DNA from: Epiperipatus broadwayi | Lineage: Eukaryota; Onychophora; Udeonychophora; Euonychophora; Peripatidae | Assembly: GCA_028023455.1 (NCBI GenBank) | Contig: JAQFVV010006335.1 | Span: 2,836,412-2,900,411 of the forward strand | Direction: 5' to 3' | Length of the DNA: 64,000 bases | Part shown: one piece after another, positions 49,481-63,411 of the stretch | Layout of the letters: the number at the start of each line of letters is the position of its first letter | Position numbering within the stretch: the first letter of the stretch is position 1 | Notes under the pieces: generated by a model | The model's database searches: none | Told to the model about the DNA's origin: nothing | The model's input: only the letters and a program-made list of their open reading frames with translations | Made by a program: the position numbers and the translations under genes

Positions 49481-49935
49481 ACATATTGAATCATAGTGCA
49501 TTAAAGGTCTGCCCAGCCCTCACATATGTATGCAAATACATTATTCTCCTGTACATGAGGGGTTCAGAATGACTAACATCAACAAGGGTAGGATGATAAC
49601 CTTGGCACTAGCATGGGCTTTTAATGTTCCATCATCAGATTTTCAATGAAATGGATGACTGAAGAGTTATGGGTTGGAGTAGTTTGAAGCCTGACCATTA
49701 AAGTATGAAGATTCATTACCTTAATATAAAGCTTAGCACTAACTGTATATATGTGTGTGAAGATAGTAATCTGGACCAACTGATGATTGCTGGTTTAGCA
49801 TGAAATACATATATTGGTGATTATTTATCTTTTCACCATGTGTGTGATCTGGTGGGGCAGCAATATGAGATGCCATGTACAGTTGAGGGTTGTGAGAAAG
49901 TCTGTGTTTGAATCCCTTATATAATGATTATTTCA
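49481..49935. repeat. Family F1 copy, opposite orientation to the previous one
   Basis: Reverse-complement order of the same blocks: 'GTACATGAGGGGTTCAGAAT', 'CCATCATCAGATTTTCAATG', 'GATGATTGCTGGTTTAGCAT', ending 'GTTTGAATCCCTTATATAA'. Confidence 0.88.
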
Positions 49936-50284
49936 ATATATTTTCTAAACAAACATATATAGTATATAACATTAGAAAGGGCTAAAGGAAGCTAATTTTT
50001 AAAAATATTTTTACACAAATACAATTTAAAATCATATGTAAATTTAGAATAAATAAAACACAGATATTTTTATAAGAATAAACATGTATGTTAGATTTTC
50101 AATGTAGAGTTTCTAATTGATGACATATAGTAAGGTCTTTAGTTCTGGGTTCAAATGATCCTAACAGTAATCTGAGTTGCCTTTGTTCACACTATCCAAA
50201 TGATTTCTCTGTCTGATTAAAAGTAAAATTATTAATTGAAACTATATTCAACCAAATATGATTGGTGCATATAGTACAACAACT
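49936..50284. other. AT-rich spacer
   Basis: No feature recognised. Confidence 0.4.
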
Positions 50285-51720
<1,436 letters not shown>

Positions 51721-52554
51721 TTGTAATTCACTATGAAGTTTTGACATAATCTAGTAATTTATTCTTGTTATCAATATGTTTTACTATCAAGTGATTTTTC
51801 AACATTGTGACCACAAAGTATTTTTACATATTAAATATAATCCGATATATGGATTTTTGTGGTGATGGAATAAAACTATAAGCAAGATACTGTTGGACAT
51901 TTTTCTTTTGTAATGAAGATTGTATTAACCAAAAATTAAATTATAGATTTAATAAATTACAAAATGTATATTTATAGTTTTAAAATAACTAAAATATTCA
52001 AAAATTCAGTAATTGATTATGATTACAATCATGGATTTTTTTGAGTCCTAAAAAAATGTTTAGAAAAAAAATCCACTAATAGATATGATGATGTAGTACA
52101 ATTCTGTAATAAAGAAGAAAGAGATAATAATTTTAAAAAAGATAAATCACCAAATATATTATTTGACAACACAATGTTTATTTAATATAAAATTTGAAAT
52201 CTTAATTTTAAAAGAGAGTTTGAAATTGGAAAACTTTAAATATAAAAATACATTAAATACGATTGTCTAAAATGAAAATAAAAATAATTAGTATTAAAAC
52301 TTTTCTCACTAGTTCTATTTAAAATAACATTAAAAAAGATTTATATCAAATTTAAAATTACATAAAATCCATACCTTCATTACATTAAAGTTTTTATAAT
52401 TACAATAATATATTTTTTAAAGTATTGATAGAAATAATATATGCATAAGAAGACAAATGAAAAATATTTGAAGTTATTATTTTTATTTTAGATAATACAA
52501 ATTAATTTATATTGATAAATTTGCGAAAATTCAAACCACATCTTTTTTTAATAA
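51721..52554. other. AT-rich spacer
   Basis: The first part may still belong to the hAT remnant, but no motif is recognisable. Confidence 0.4.
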
Positions 52555-53075
52555 TTTATGCGGGATTCGAATTCAGACGTTCACACAACCCACAACTCTC
52601 AGTGCCATATTATATTGCTGACCATCTGATCACACATGTTGAAAAGTTAAATTATCACCAATATATGTATTTTGTGCTAAAATAGTTCGTAATAGGTTTA
52701 ACCATTACTCACATATGTATGTATAAATTGATTATTCTCCTGTACATGAGATGTCAGAATGACTAAACGTCCACATGGATAGCATAACAACCTTGGAACT
52801 AACATGGGCTTTGAACCTTCCATCATCAGATTTTCAATGAAATGGAAGACTGAAGAGTTATAGTTTGGAGTAGTTTGAAGCCTGTTCATTAAAGTATGAA
52901 AATTGGTTACCTTAATATAAAGCTGAGTATATATTGTATATATGTGTGGAGATGGTAATTGGGACCAACCGATGAGTGCTGGTTTAGCACATAATATGTA
53001 TATTGGTGATTATTTATTTTTTCAACATGTGTGATCAGGTGGGTCAGCAAGATAAGATTGCACTGAGAGTTGTGG
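52555..53075. repeat. Family F1 foldback copy
   Basis: The left end 'CCCACAACTCTCAG' (about 52590) is complementary to 'CTGAGAGTTGTGGG' (about 53062). The interior contains 'CCATCATCAGATTTTCAATG' and 'GTGCTGGTTTAGCAC'. It includes the central block found in the 48.9-kb copy. Confidence 0.85.
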
Positions 53076-53239
53076 GTTGGGTTATATCTTGTCTCATTTT
53101 TGTGGCCAAATTGGCAATGTGATTAATACTGCAAACTCCCATAGTAAAATAGCATCTACTTCAATTGTAACAATTGCCTTGTATTCTACTTTTTATAAAA
53201 TGTTATGTCATCATCTTCAATTATTTTTAAAGATAAAAC

Positions 53240-53812
53240 CATCAATACATCACATGATTACTACTGTATGGAGAGTTTTGTACTCTTATTCTTAATGATG
53301 TGATCGTTTGAGGTTACGTTGGGTCATGTGCTGCTGAATGCTTTTTCTTACAAAATATTATTTCTTATTACTGAATTTGGTAATGTATAAATTTAAAAGA
53401 TGTCATCTTCTCTTTATACACAGTGTTTTATATGCAGCAAGCAATAACATAGCATGTGCATGATCACCAATTGCAAATCATTTAAGATTGTAAACATGAT
53501 AATGTTATATTCTAGTTGAATGCAGGCAAAACTCTCTATGCGTATTGCCACTCAGTGCAAGCCAGAATAATCAATGGATGCCAGAAGGCTTGTGCATAAA
53601 ATCCCCATCTAGTTCCTACTCATCCAATATCCCCAGACTAGTTTCTGGCTTGAGGCCTTCATCAGTGAGGAGCTTTGTATCTGAGAGCACTGTACCTAGA
53701 TCTTAGGATCTGGCTTGCAATGAATGGCAATACATGTAGAGAATTTTGCCTGTTTTAATAACAGTTAAGAGCAAGCATAAGAAATAGTGATCATGTGATG
53801 TTTATTGGCTTA
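53240..53812 (-). repeat. Family F3 copy (plus an extra end fragment at 53240-53320)
   Basis: Reverse complement of the blocks at 30106-30620: 'GCAAGCCAGAATAATCAATG', 'TGCATAAAATCCCCATCT' and 'CCTAGATCTTAGGATCT', ending in 'GTGATCATGTGATGTTT'. The internal copy spans about 53432-53812. A second partial end ('TACTGTATGGAGAGTTTTGT') lies at 53240-53320. Confidence 0.78.
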
Positions 53813-54929
53813 AATATTCTGGTTGTTCTAATAGTTATCAGTGACATACAATAAACATGGAAGCAATGAAACAAAGTGATGTATATGTTGCAGTCATACT
53901 TTTAAGCTTTAGTTTCGTTCCAAATCACAATCAGATCAGAATGGAATTGATTAGAAGTTGCTTATTTTATGTATATGAATATTTCATTTTTTAATATTAT
54001 TTTAAGATTCCCTTAAAAATTATTTGGCCACTATGTTGATTTTGATTTCCCATGCCCCCCTTAATAAAGGCTACGACTTCCATTGAAGAATACTGCTCTA
54101 AGCTATATGTAATAATATTTTCACAAAAATATATTGTTTCTCTCACGGTTTTATTTTACATGAATTGGCAAAAACAAACCAAAACATCTTTCTTATAATG
54201 CTAATAGTTTGATGAATTAACAACTTTCTAATAAATATTATCGAATTTAATCCAGTTTATAAAAAGATTAAATAGCTATGGTAAAAATAACTTATCTAAA
54301 AACTATTCTGGACTAATGTTTTTTATATAAAAATAATTGGGCTAATACTATTATTAACTAATGTCATGTTAGTCTATTATTAACTGATGTCATGTTACGT
54401 AATACATAGCTACATATAAATAATGTTGTCAAGGTTCATCACTTTTATTATTATTCATAATATATATTTTTATACTCTTTTTGGGGGGAATGTTAATTAA
54501 AGCATACACATTTAGCAAGCCATTCAAAACATGAAATTAATCGTCTTTGTTTTTGTCTGATAATGTTGGTGGATTATCTTATTATTGTGTTCGTAACGTC
54601 GCATTAATCAAAGAGACTTTTTTTTTCATTATGGATAACATCCACATTTAACCGCTGTCTTTATTCTGACAATTAACTATAAAAAATTTCTTACTCGAAA
54701 TGACTTTAATGTTTTTTTAAAATATTCTACTTCGTTAAACAAACAAACCAAAGCTATTCTTTTTTTTTTTTTGTAAATGCCAACAAAAAATAAAAATCAG
54801 GACATCAGTTTAAGTTAATTAAAAAACAAAAGCAAAACAGTTTCAATTATTTATATATATAATAAATGTATTGTCAATCTTTTTATCCTGAATATATATT
54901 GTCAAACAAAGATTATGACTTCCTTTATA
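53813..54929. other. Spacer with a possible hAT-type terminus near 54030-54095
   Basis: Read on the minus strand from 54095: CAGTATTCTTCAATGGAAGT, which resembles a hAT terminal repeat (CAGTGGTTCTTCAACC type) and the element at 10980. No matching other end or target duplication was found. Confidence 0.35.
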
Positions 54930-55467
54930 GCACATATGTTGAAAAGATAAATAATCACCAATATACGTATTTCATGCTAACCCAGCAATCAACAGTTGAT
55001 CCAGATTATCATTCCTACACATATATAGTATAAGTGCTCAGATATATATTAAGATAGGCAATCCTCATACTTTAATGGACAGGCTTCAATCTACTCCACA
55101 CTCCAACTCTTCAACCGTCCATCCAATTGAAAATCTGATAATGGAATGCTCAAAAGCCACCCTGAGGCTGAGATTCTTGTCACACTCATGTTGATATATA
55201 TATATAGATACAGGTATATAACAAGCCTGTGTTTTAGTTATTACATTGTAGGGATATCTGCCCATCCTTGCATATGTATTAAATGGATTATGTCTTGTAC
55301 ATGTGGGGTTCAGACTGACCTTAGGTCAACATGGGTGTGACAAGAATCTCGGTCTCAGGGTGGCCTTTGAGCATTCCATCATCAGATTTTCAATGAGATG
55401 GACTGTTGAAGAGTTGGACTGTGGAGTAAATTGAAGCCTGTCCATTAAATTATGAGGATTGTTTATC

Positions 55468-55501
<34 letters not shown>

Positions 55502-56070
55502 TAGATATAGTATATATGTGTAATATCCCGCAAATAGTAATAATAATATGACATATATATATATATATATCTGAGTACTTATAGTATATATGTGTAGGGA
55601 TGATAATCTGGACCAACTGATGATTGCTGGTTTAGCATGAAATACATATATTGGTGATTATTTATCTCTTCATCATATATGTGTTTGGATGTATCAGTGT
55701 TATTAGATAGAGTGGAGAGTAATGGATTGTGTGAACGTATGTGCTCATATACCTTTACATTACATATGTATATAGACACAGGTATATAACAAGCCTGTGT
55801 TTCAGTTATTACATTGTAGAGATGTCTGCCCATTCTTGCATATGTATTAAATGGATTATGTCCTGTACATGTGGGGTTCAGATTAATGTTAGGTCAACAT
55901 GGGTGTGACAAAAATCTCGGCCTCAGGGTGGCCTTTGAGCCTTCCATCATCAGATTTTCAATTGGATGGACGGTTGAAGAGTTGGAGTGTGGAGTAGATT
56001 GAAGCCTGTCCATTAAAGTATGAAGATTGTCTATCTTAATATATATAGACCCAGGTATCTAACAAGCCTG
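54930..56070. repeat. Cluster of three family F1 copies
   Basis: One copy in forward order (about 54930-55190, 'GATAAATAATCACCAATATA' to 'ATGTTGATATATA'), one in reverse order (about 55240-55750), and a partial reverse copy (about 55750-56040). The reverse copies share 'ACAAGCCTGTGTTT', 'GTACATGTGGGGTTCAGA' and 'CCATCATCAGATTTTCAAT'. (TA)n tracts sit at 55471-55498 and 55555-55570. Confidence 0.85.
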
Positions 56071-57309
56071 TGTTTCAGTTATTATATATATAGTGTGTAT
56101 AATTGTAATAAAAATTATGAATTATAATGGTGATAATATATTTATAAACCTAAATTGTATTTTGGTATTATTCCTGCTATCGCATATTAGTCTGGTGACG
56201 TTTTTTTTTTGGTAATAACTATTCAAAGTTTTCATTTATGATGTCGTGGCATTCTGGAATCTTGGTATGACTAATCCACATCAAATAAATACACGTTACC
56301 AACGTTTCGTATATATACATGTGACCAAGTTGTAAAACATCGTGACCTGTGTGATTTTTTACTTTTAATGATTTTGTGTTATCAAAATGGAGAGATATAT
56401 TCATTATGGAAAAATGAAAAAACTCATTAGTATTCTAAATAAAAACAGGTAGGAGTGAGTTTTTATTGTAAGTTTTAAATATGGTACTTTCTGTGAGTTT
56501 TTATTTTGGCACTTCATGTCATCAAAAACATTCTTCTCCCAGCATAATATGGCACTTTATAGTGTCATCTAAAACACTCAGCACGTGTAATGCCAAATTT
56601 ACCCCCCCCCACCTAAAAAAAACACAAAGTTTTATTTCTCACATCATATTTAAAAATACATTTATAGCTAAAACATTACATATTTGTAAATTTTTTACTT
56701 GCTAAAACTTTATATATGTTTTTTTTTTTTTTAAATTAGAATAAAGGTTAAACTTATAGTTCACTATTTTTAACTAAAGTTAAACTTTATTTCACAATTG
56801 CTATTTTTTTAGGTTTAAAAAAAACAACAACTTAAAGCTGAAACTTTGTTACAATTTGCATTTAAAAAATAGGGGTTCATTTATTTATTTTTTATTTTTC
56901 CATAATAAATATATATCTGTCATTAGAAAAATGTTTTTGTTTTAATTTGAAGTTTGGTATTACATGTACTGGGTATTTATAATGAAGCAACGTGTCATAT
57001 CATGCCAGAAGTTGCATGATTAATCTTTGGTACTCCAATAGTATACTGGTTTCTGTTATGTTTAGCACTCTACTGCTTGTTCTGGTTTATTCCCTTTAAA
57101 AAATGTTTTTTTAATTTTTGATTCTCTGAAGTATTAAATCTTTACTGGATTAATGTTTAGAAGTTTATAAAATGCTAATAATTAAATTCAGGTTTTTATA
57201 TGAAAAAATTAACTCTTATAATATCTGATTTTTTACAGTTGTTTTAAATAATACATTTCTGTATAGATTATCATTTAATATTTAATATGAAATCTCTTTT
57301 ATGGATAAG
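56071..57309. other. AT-rich spacer without supported gene
   Basis: A run of C (56603-56611) and T/A homopolymers; no coding signal recognised. Confidence 0.45.
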
Positions 57310-58100
57310 TGATATTTTTTTATGCCGATGATCTCTTATTATTAGTGCCTAATAATTATGCTGACAACCTTTCTTTATTGATAGGCTACTTTTCTACTAA
57401 TTATGTTGAATTAATGTTGTTAAGTATCAATATTTTGGCTGGGGTTGCAGTACAAAGTTTTAAAAAAAATTAGTGTGATACCATTTATCAAGTGGCAGAT
57501 CTTCAAAATTATTGTCAACTATGTAGGCATAAAACTTTTATATTCTCTAGGATGTCTTTTATTGACACTTTCTAGCTAATAAAATACTGCAAAATGCAAT
57601 ATTTAGTTGAATCCTTAGGAGAAAACGATTTTGTGTTGGGTGGTATGCACAAAGTTTACTATTCACTTATATATATATTTTTCTTATAATTAAAAATCTT
57701 AGATTGGAGATTATATGTGGCCATTTTGTATCATCTATTGTGTTATTCTAATGCACTTGTACACTTTCCCTAAGTCATAGTATCTGCGGGACCAATCTGT
57801 CTCAACTAGCAGAAATTATTAACGATATCCAGATAAAAATATATATTCTGAAAACAGTAATCATGTCTTGATTACATTCCCTTATCTGGTTTATATAACA
57901 TATAGGTTCAAAGATGTAGGTGTGAATTTTATGAGAAATATTGTTTAATATGGCAGATTGAAAGAGGTTGTAGAATAGAATTAAGAAGATGAAAATTTCT
58001 CTATTTTTTCAAAAAAGATGAAATTAGCAATTCTTGGCTTAAAAAGGCCACATTTAAAAGTGATTTGATATAAAAGGTATGAAAATACAAGAAACCCTGC
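57310..58100 (+). pseudogene. Decayed LINE reverse transcriptase
   Basis: At 57312-57345 the translation reads 'VIFFYADDLLLLVPNNY', with the RT active-site box YADD intact. It is followed by 'FSTNYVELMLLSINI'-type sequence equivalent to the post-box helix. 'CGTNLSQLAEIINDIQIKIY' follows near 57790-57840. Beyond the YADD box the similarity is weak and frames change often. No endonuclease or other domain was found. Confidence 0.55.
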
Positions 58101-59040
58101 TGCAATTCTTAGAAAACACAAAAGGAATGCTAATGGTTAGGCCTAAAAAATATATCAAGTGAGAATTTTTACAATATTATATTTCTTTTAATATTTTTGA
58201 TATATAGCAAAGCCTTTTGCTATTCCAGTGATCTATAATTTTTTTTTATTACCAGTCATTTAAATATTATAATCACCTGTGTTCTATATTCTTTTTTTTC
58301 TTTTGTAGAAACTATGACTTATATGAACTGTTATCTCCACTGACTCATTTTGTGTGTATGATTTCTCAACTTTTATTCATTCTTTATGCTGGCATATTTT
58401 TTTAAATAAATATTATAACTGATTTTCCAACTTGTTTCTGTCTTGATTTTTTTTGGGAGGGAGGTAAGAGTTTTTAATCTGTTGCTTTCTGATTTTCCCC
58501 CTTTTACTGTTCTGGTAATGTCACAATTACTTTTTAAATTATTTCAAATTTGGCTTCTATTTTTTTTTTTATATCAAAAATTGCCTTCTATCTCTTGTGT
58601 AAACATTAGTCTTGATAGATTATAGTTAATGATTCTTTTGTCCCATTTTTTTTTCATATTTATATTTTGTTACCAACTGCATATTTTTGATGTCATTCTT
58701 TAATTCAAACTATATTCTATTGGCATTAATTAAAATATGTCAAGCATCTATCTAATAATAATTCTTCACAAAATTCTCAAAGTGAAAATGATGGAATTGT
58801 ATGTTATGACAACAGTATTTCTGTACCATCCCAGTATGAGTACCCATCTTTTTTACACTAGCCTCATTTAGTTCTGGCTGATATGGCAAAAATAGTTGGT
58901 TTTAATATACTCTTTCAAAAACGTTGCTGTCAAATTTGCAATAGTTTCAGTTGAACTGATAGTTTTTTATTATTTTATAATCCATTCAATTAATACAGAT
59001 CTATTACTATAATAAATGACATTCATACACCTGATTGATA
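58101..59040. other. AT-rich spacer
   Basis: No feature recognised; the frame 58443-58625 looks random. Confidence 0.45.
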
Positions 59041-59753
59041 AGATTTGAAATACAGGCATTCTTATACCTGGAACTTAATTGTAAATATAGGGGATTTGAA
59101 TTCACACTTTCAAGAAACCTTCAACTATCCACTCTATCTCATATTAGTGATACACATGACCACATGCATATAGAAAAGATAAATAATCACCAATATACAT
59201 ATTTTGCACTAAACCAGGACTCATCAGTTGGTCCAGATTATCATCTCCCACACATATATATAATCAATGCTCAGTTTATATTAAGATAGCAAATCTTTAT
59301 TCTTTAATGTAGTAACCCAACCTCAAACTCTTTAGTTATCCATACCATTGAAGATCTTATGATAGAATGCTCAAATCTTATGCTGATGCCAATATTGTTG
59401 TTATGCCCATGTTGACTTCAAGTCACTCTGACCCCTCATGTGTATGACAGTATCCATTTAAATACATAGAAGAGGGATGAGCAGAATGCAGGATTAATTT
59501 GTAAGATTTGAAATATAGGCATTGTTATACCTGGAACTTAGTTATAAATATAGGGGATTTGAACTCAGACTTTCAAGAAATCTTCAACTATCCACACTAT
59601 CTCATACTACTGATACATACGAATACACACATATAGAAAATATAAATATTCACCAATATACATATTTTGTGCTGAACCAGCACCCATCATTTGATCCAGG
59701 TTGTCATTTCCCACACACACACACAAATATATATATATATATATATATATAAT

Positions 59754-59791
<38 letters not shown>

Positions 59792-60040
59792 CAATGCTCA
59801 GTTTATATTAAGATAGCAAATCTTTATATTTTCATGGACAAGCTTTAATCTACTTCAACTATTCACATATCCACACTATTGAAAATCTGATGATAAAATG
59901 CTCAAATCCCATTCTGATACCAATATTGTTATTATGTCCATGTTGACTTAAAGTCACTCTGACTCCTCATATATAGAACAGTATCCATTTAAATGCATAG
60001 AAGAGAGATGGGAGGAATGCAGGCTTAATGTGTAAGATTA
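59041..60040. repeat. Tandem pair of family F1-related units (~463-bp period)
   Basis: Both units start AGATTTGAAATACAGGCATT (59041) or its close variant (59504), carry 'GATAAATAATCACCAATATA' (59180) or 'ATAAATATTCACCAATATA' (59640), and end with 'AGCAGAATGCAGGATTAATT'-like sequence. They are head to tail, unlike the inverted copies elsewhere. The second unit is enlarged by a (TA)n expansion at 59729-59788. Confidence 0.87.
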
Positions 60041-62092
60041 AACCAGATTGATCTAAATGTATTTTTGCCTAGTTCTAAAATTTTATATGCATATATAGGC
60101 CTGCCCTCTCTCTATAACTATTAATCAAAACTTTATCTCTTAATATACATGACCAACTTTGATATGTCGAATTTAAAATTCTATGTTTTATCGTTACTGG
60201 TAATATAATATATTACTATGCATGCTTTAGGTAGATTTTCTCTCTGATGACAGGAGATGTATATGTTCTTTTGATATTTTTAGGACAATACTTTCTGATC
60301 CATGTCTATACTTGTTCATACCCTGCATTTTGTTTTGTTCAACTATTCAATATTTTGCTATTGATTAGCCATAATTTTCATATATTTATATATAATTTAC
60401 CTGTTTTTTATAACAGTTTTATAAAATATCTGGCATTTACATACAAATAGTCTACACATGATGTATTATTTTTCTTTTCATTATTTAGTTTATATTTTCA
60501 TCAAAATATAATATTCTGCAAAGCATTAGTATAAACCAATGTATTGTAAAATAGACTTTGTATTTTCAGCTTTATTTTATAAAAGTGTATATCCTAGTAA
60601 TGCCTTACAAGCTTGTCTATAATTATCCTGATGGAATTTTCAATTCCAAGAACTAATGCTAAAACTTACGTTTGTCTTCCATTAATATTGTTAAAGAATA
60701 GGAAATTGATACTTCACACTCACATGTAGTATACATCAGTATTGTTCTATTCTATTTGTCAAAGGTTTGTAATCAATAAAATGTTGCAATTACAATTTTA
60801 ATGCAAAAAATACTTTTTGAATTCAACATAACTTTAGTTATTTGAAAAACTAACTTTGCTTTGTAATATTAAATTTGTGTTCCTTTGCAAGATAGGAATT
60901 TTCTTGGAAAAACTATTGAAAAAATTAACCCATAGAAAAATGAACCTTTGATTGTATTATTGCTATTCTATTATCATAAAATAATCTATCATACTAAATC
61001 TTGACTTGACATTATTATAGCTTGTCATATATTATTTACATGTTGTCATGGTATTATTTTAAATCCAAAAGTTATATAGTTGAATGAGTAGATGGTCAGA
61101 TAGATAGGTATTTGTAGATCTATAGCTCTCTCAATCAATTAGTTAGAAAAAAAAATAGCTTAACAGATAACTATTTAGTAAATAGTGAGAAAAAGACACT
61201 CATATAAATAGATTTTTGTAATAAGTATACATACAACCGCCATGATTTTTATTTCCCATAGGAATTTGGGAGAAAGGTAAAAATTTGATAAATAGCTGAG
61301 GATTTTAAAAGAAAGCTTTGGATATTTTTCAGGTAATTGGCTAAATCCAATTAAGCAAATCATTCACTTATTATTTAGAAATAAGTATTTTAGATGTTTT
61401 AAAGCTATTAGTAAATGAGAAATGTTTATAAATATGTATATATTATTTTATTATTCCTGTGTGGAAAGTTATGCACACAGAAGTAATATTTAAACTAGTT
61501 ATTATCAATTAAAGTATGTCCAACAAGTTTAGAGTGTCTTCCTTAACTTTATTTTTTGTTTACTTTAGTGTAAATGAAAGTATAAATGAAAGCATTTGAT
61601 GTATTCCAAAGTATATTTATTATTCATATAGGGATTGATTTGCTTTCAACAAAAAGCTTTTAATTCATGTTTTATTTTTAATACATATATTGTGTATATA
61701 TTATTAATATTATATTTCATAATTTTATTAAATTAAGGTTTAAAAAACAGTATATAAAATATAAAACGTATATATATATATATATGTGTGTGTGTATATT
61801 TAGCTTTTAATAAATTTTCAAAAAAGATAAAGCATGTTTTCTAAATGCAACTTTTATTTAATTGCATTCACTTTTTTTTAGTTCTTTTTTATTCTAATTT
61901 TTAAAATTATCACTGTATGAAAATATATATGTTAATAATTAAATTATATTTTAATATAATTTAAAACATATCTTCACAAAATGTTAACGCCTATATCATA
62001 AATAACATTTAGGAAACAAAATTTCCTGACATGTGTAATAATAATGTTCGACATTTTAATCATTATATAATTTAATTACTTTCTAGAGAGCC

Positions 62093-62124
<32 letters not shown>

Positions 62125-62383
62125 GAAGATAAAATTGTAAAATTACAGGAAAAAAATATCAATAAAATTATTAATTTTTCTAAATTCTTTATCATTGTTA
62201 TAGCACACAATTCGTAATAATGCTAATTTCTGCTGCAATAAAAATTTTATCTTACTGAAACTTAACATGGTGATTCTACATCTAATATCAAATTTTTAAG
62301 CTACAAATAAATAACCATCTCTCATTTTTATCAGACATATTAATATATACTAAAATAATATATTGTATTTATCATTGCTATTT
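60041..62383. other. AT-rich spacer without supported gene
   Basis: Includes T/A homopolymers at 62093-62124 and a (TA)n(TG)n run near 61770-61797. No coding or RNA feature recognised. Confidence 0.45.
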
Positions 62384-62760
62384 TCATCATCATCATCAAT
62401 CATTATCAATCTACTGCAGAATGAAGGTCTCTCCAAGTTCAATCCATTTTCTCTGATCTTTAGCTGCTTTTGTCCACATCATCCCTGCACCCTTTCTTAT
62501 TTCATCCATCCATCTCACATGTGGTCTCATTCTGTGTTATACAATCTCTTGGAATCCAGTTTAAGATATCAATTGTCCATCTATTATTATCTCTTCTAGC
62601 AATATGTCCATCCCAACTCTATTTCAGTCTTTTAATTTTTTGAATGAGGTCAGTAACACCTGTTTGTTCTCTTCAAAAACGTTTTTCAAATATGAGGAAG
62701 TTTACATGTGTCATCATATTTGTTGATAAAATTTGGTCTTTGTAGTATTTCAATAGTTCC
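62384..62760 (-). pseudogene. RTE-like LINE 3' end, C-terminal coding region and GAT-type tail
   Basis: On the minus strand the last 39 codons before a stop (62530-62411) are intact: 'MRPHVRWMDEIRKGAGMMWT' then 'KAAKDQRKWIELGETFILQ'. Just upstream, in other frames, are 'GVTDLIQKIKRL' and 'SWDGHIARRDNNRWTIDIL'. These match the well-known C-terminal pattern 'WAGHIAR...RWT..IL.W.PR...R.RWxDDI...G..W...A.D...W..LGE.F' of RTE-like elements. A GATGATGATGATGA tail follows (62398-62384). The 5' part is missing, as expected for a truncated insertion. Confidence 0.82.
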
Positions 62761-62930
62761 TCTGATCTTACATTAGTGTAGGTTGCCACATCTGGATAAA
62801 TTCTTTGTTTTAGAAAAATCAATATTATGACTTTGATCCATATCATAGATTGAGAGTGATGATGATGATGAATGTTGCTTTACTGCATTATCCTGTTTTT
62901 CTGAATGTTTGTGATAATGGTATTTTAGTT
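62761..62930. other. Remainder between LINE fragment and palindrome
   Basis: Contains GATGATGATGATGA at about 62858. It may be upstream LINE sequence. Confidence 0.35.
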
Positions 62931-63156
62931 TTATTTATATTTTGGACTATTTCCATCATCTAGTATAAGTATTGAATGTCTTTAGGAAAATTTAACTTTA
63001 TTTAAATATTCCAAATACATTCAACTATTAGTAATAGCACACAGGTTCTATAGAAACCATTAATCAACTTTTTGATCTTAGAAAAAAGTGGAGAAATTAG
63101 CAGGAACTTCATGGATAAGTATATGAAATTTCTACTGACTGTTTCCTTTGTCAGGA

Positions 63157-63228
63157 TGTCCCAGTTGGTTAGAATGTTACCTTAAAATTCAATATTCTTA
63201 AGAATCTAAGTGTCCAGATTTGATTCCC
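63157..63228 (+). ncRNA. tRNA-derived (SINE-like) segment with A and B boxes
   Basis: TGTCCCAGTTGGTTAGA (63157-63173) resembles a polymerase III A box, and AGATTTGATTCCC (63216-63228) a degenerate B box (GGTTCGATTCCC). The spacing suits an internal promoter. A full cloverleaf is not evident. Confidence 0.5.
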
Positions 63229-63246
63229 ATCTTAGGCCAGCAACAC

Positions 63247-63280
63247 CTGAAGAAGAGGGGGGTATAATACACCTCAAAAT
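63247..63280 (+). ncRNA. Degenerate hammerhead-like core
   Basis: CTGAAGA (63247-63253), an extra A, a stem GAGG/CCTC (63255-63258 with 63272-63275), then AAAA where GAAA is expected. It has the same layout, with the same extra A, as the motif at 4556-4583; the G12-to-A change would probably abolish cleavage. Confidence 0.35.
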
Positions 63281-63411
63281 GTTGGATATATAATAACATG
63301 TGTTCTATTACTAGCAGTTGAATGTATTTGGAATATTTAAATAAAGTTATTTTTTTCTAAATACTTTCAATGTCCATATTAGATGATGAAAATAGTCCAA
63401 AATATAAATAC

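Larger units (their letters stand above)
62931..63411. repeat. Palindromic element with tRNA-like and hammerhead-like content in its loop
   Basis: Arms of ~130 bp: the left begins 'TTTATTTATATTTTGGACTA', the right ends with its complement near 63411. Both contain 'AAATATTCCAAATACATTCA' or its complement. The ~220-bp loop carries the tRNA-like segment (63157-63228) and a hammerhead-like core (63247-63280). Confidence 0.85.

Noticed and set aside
55146-55833. Several frames on both strands with Tyr-Ile runs
   Set aside because: They lie in F1 copies and (TA)n tracts; the similar frames reflect repeat homology, not genes.
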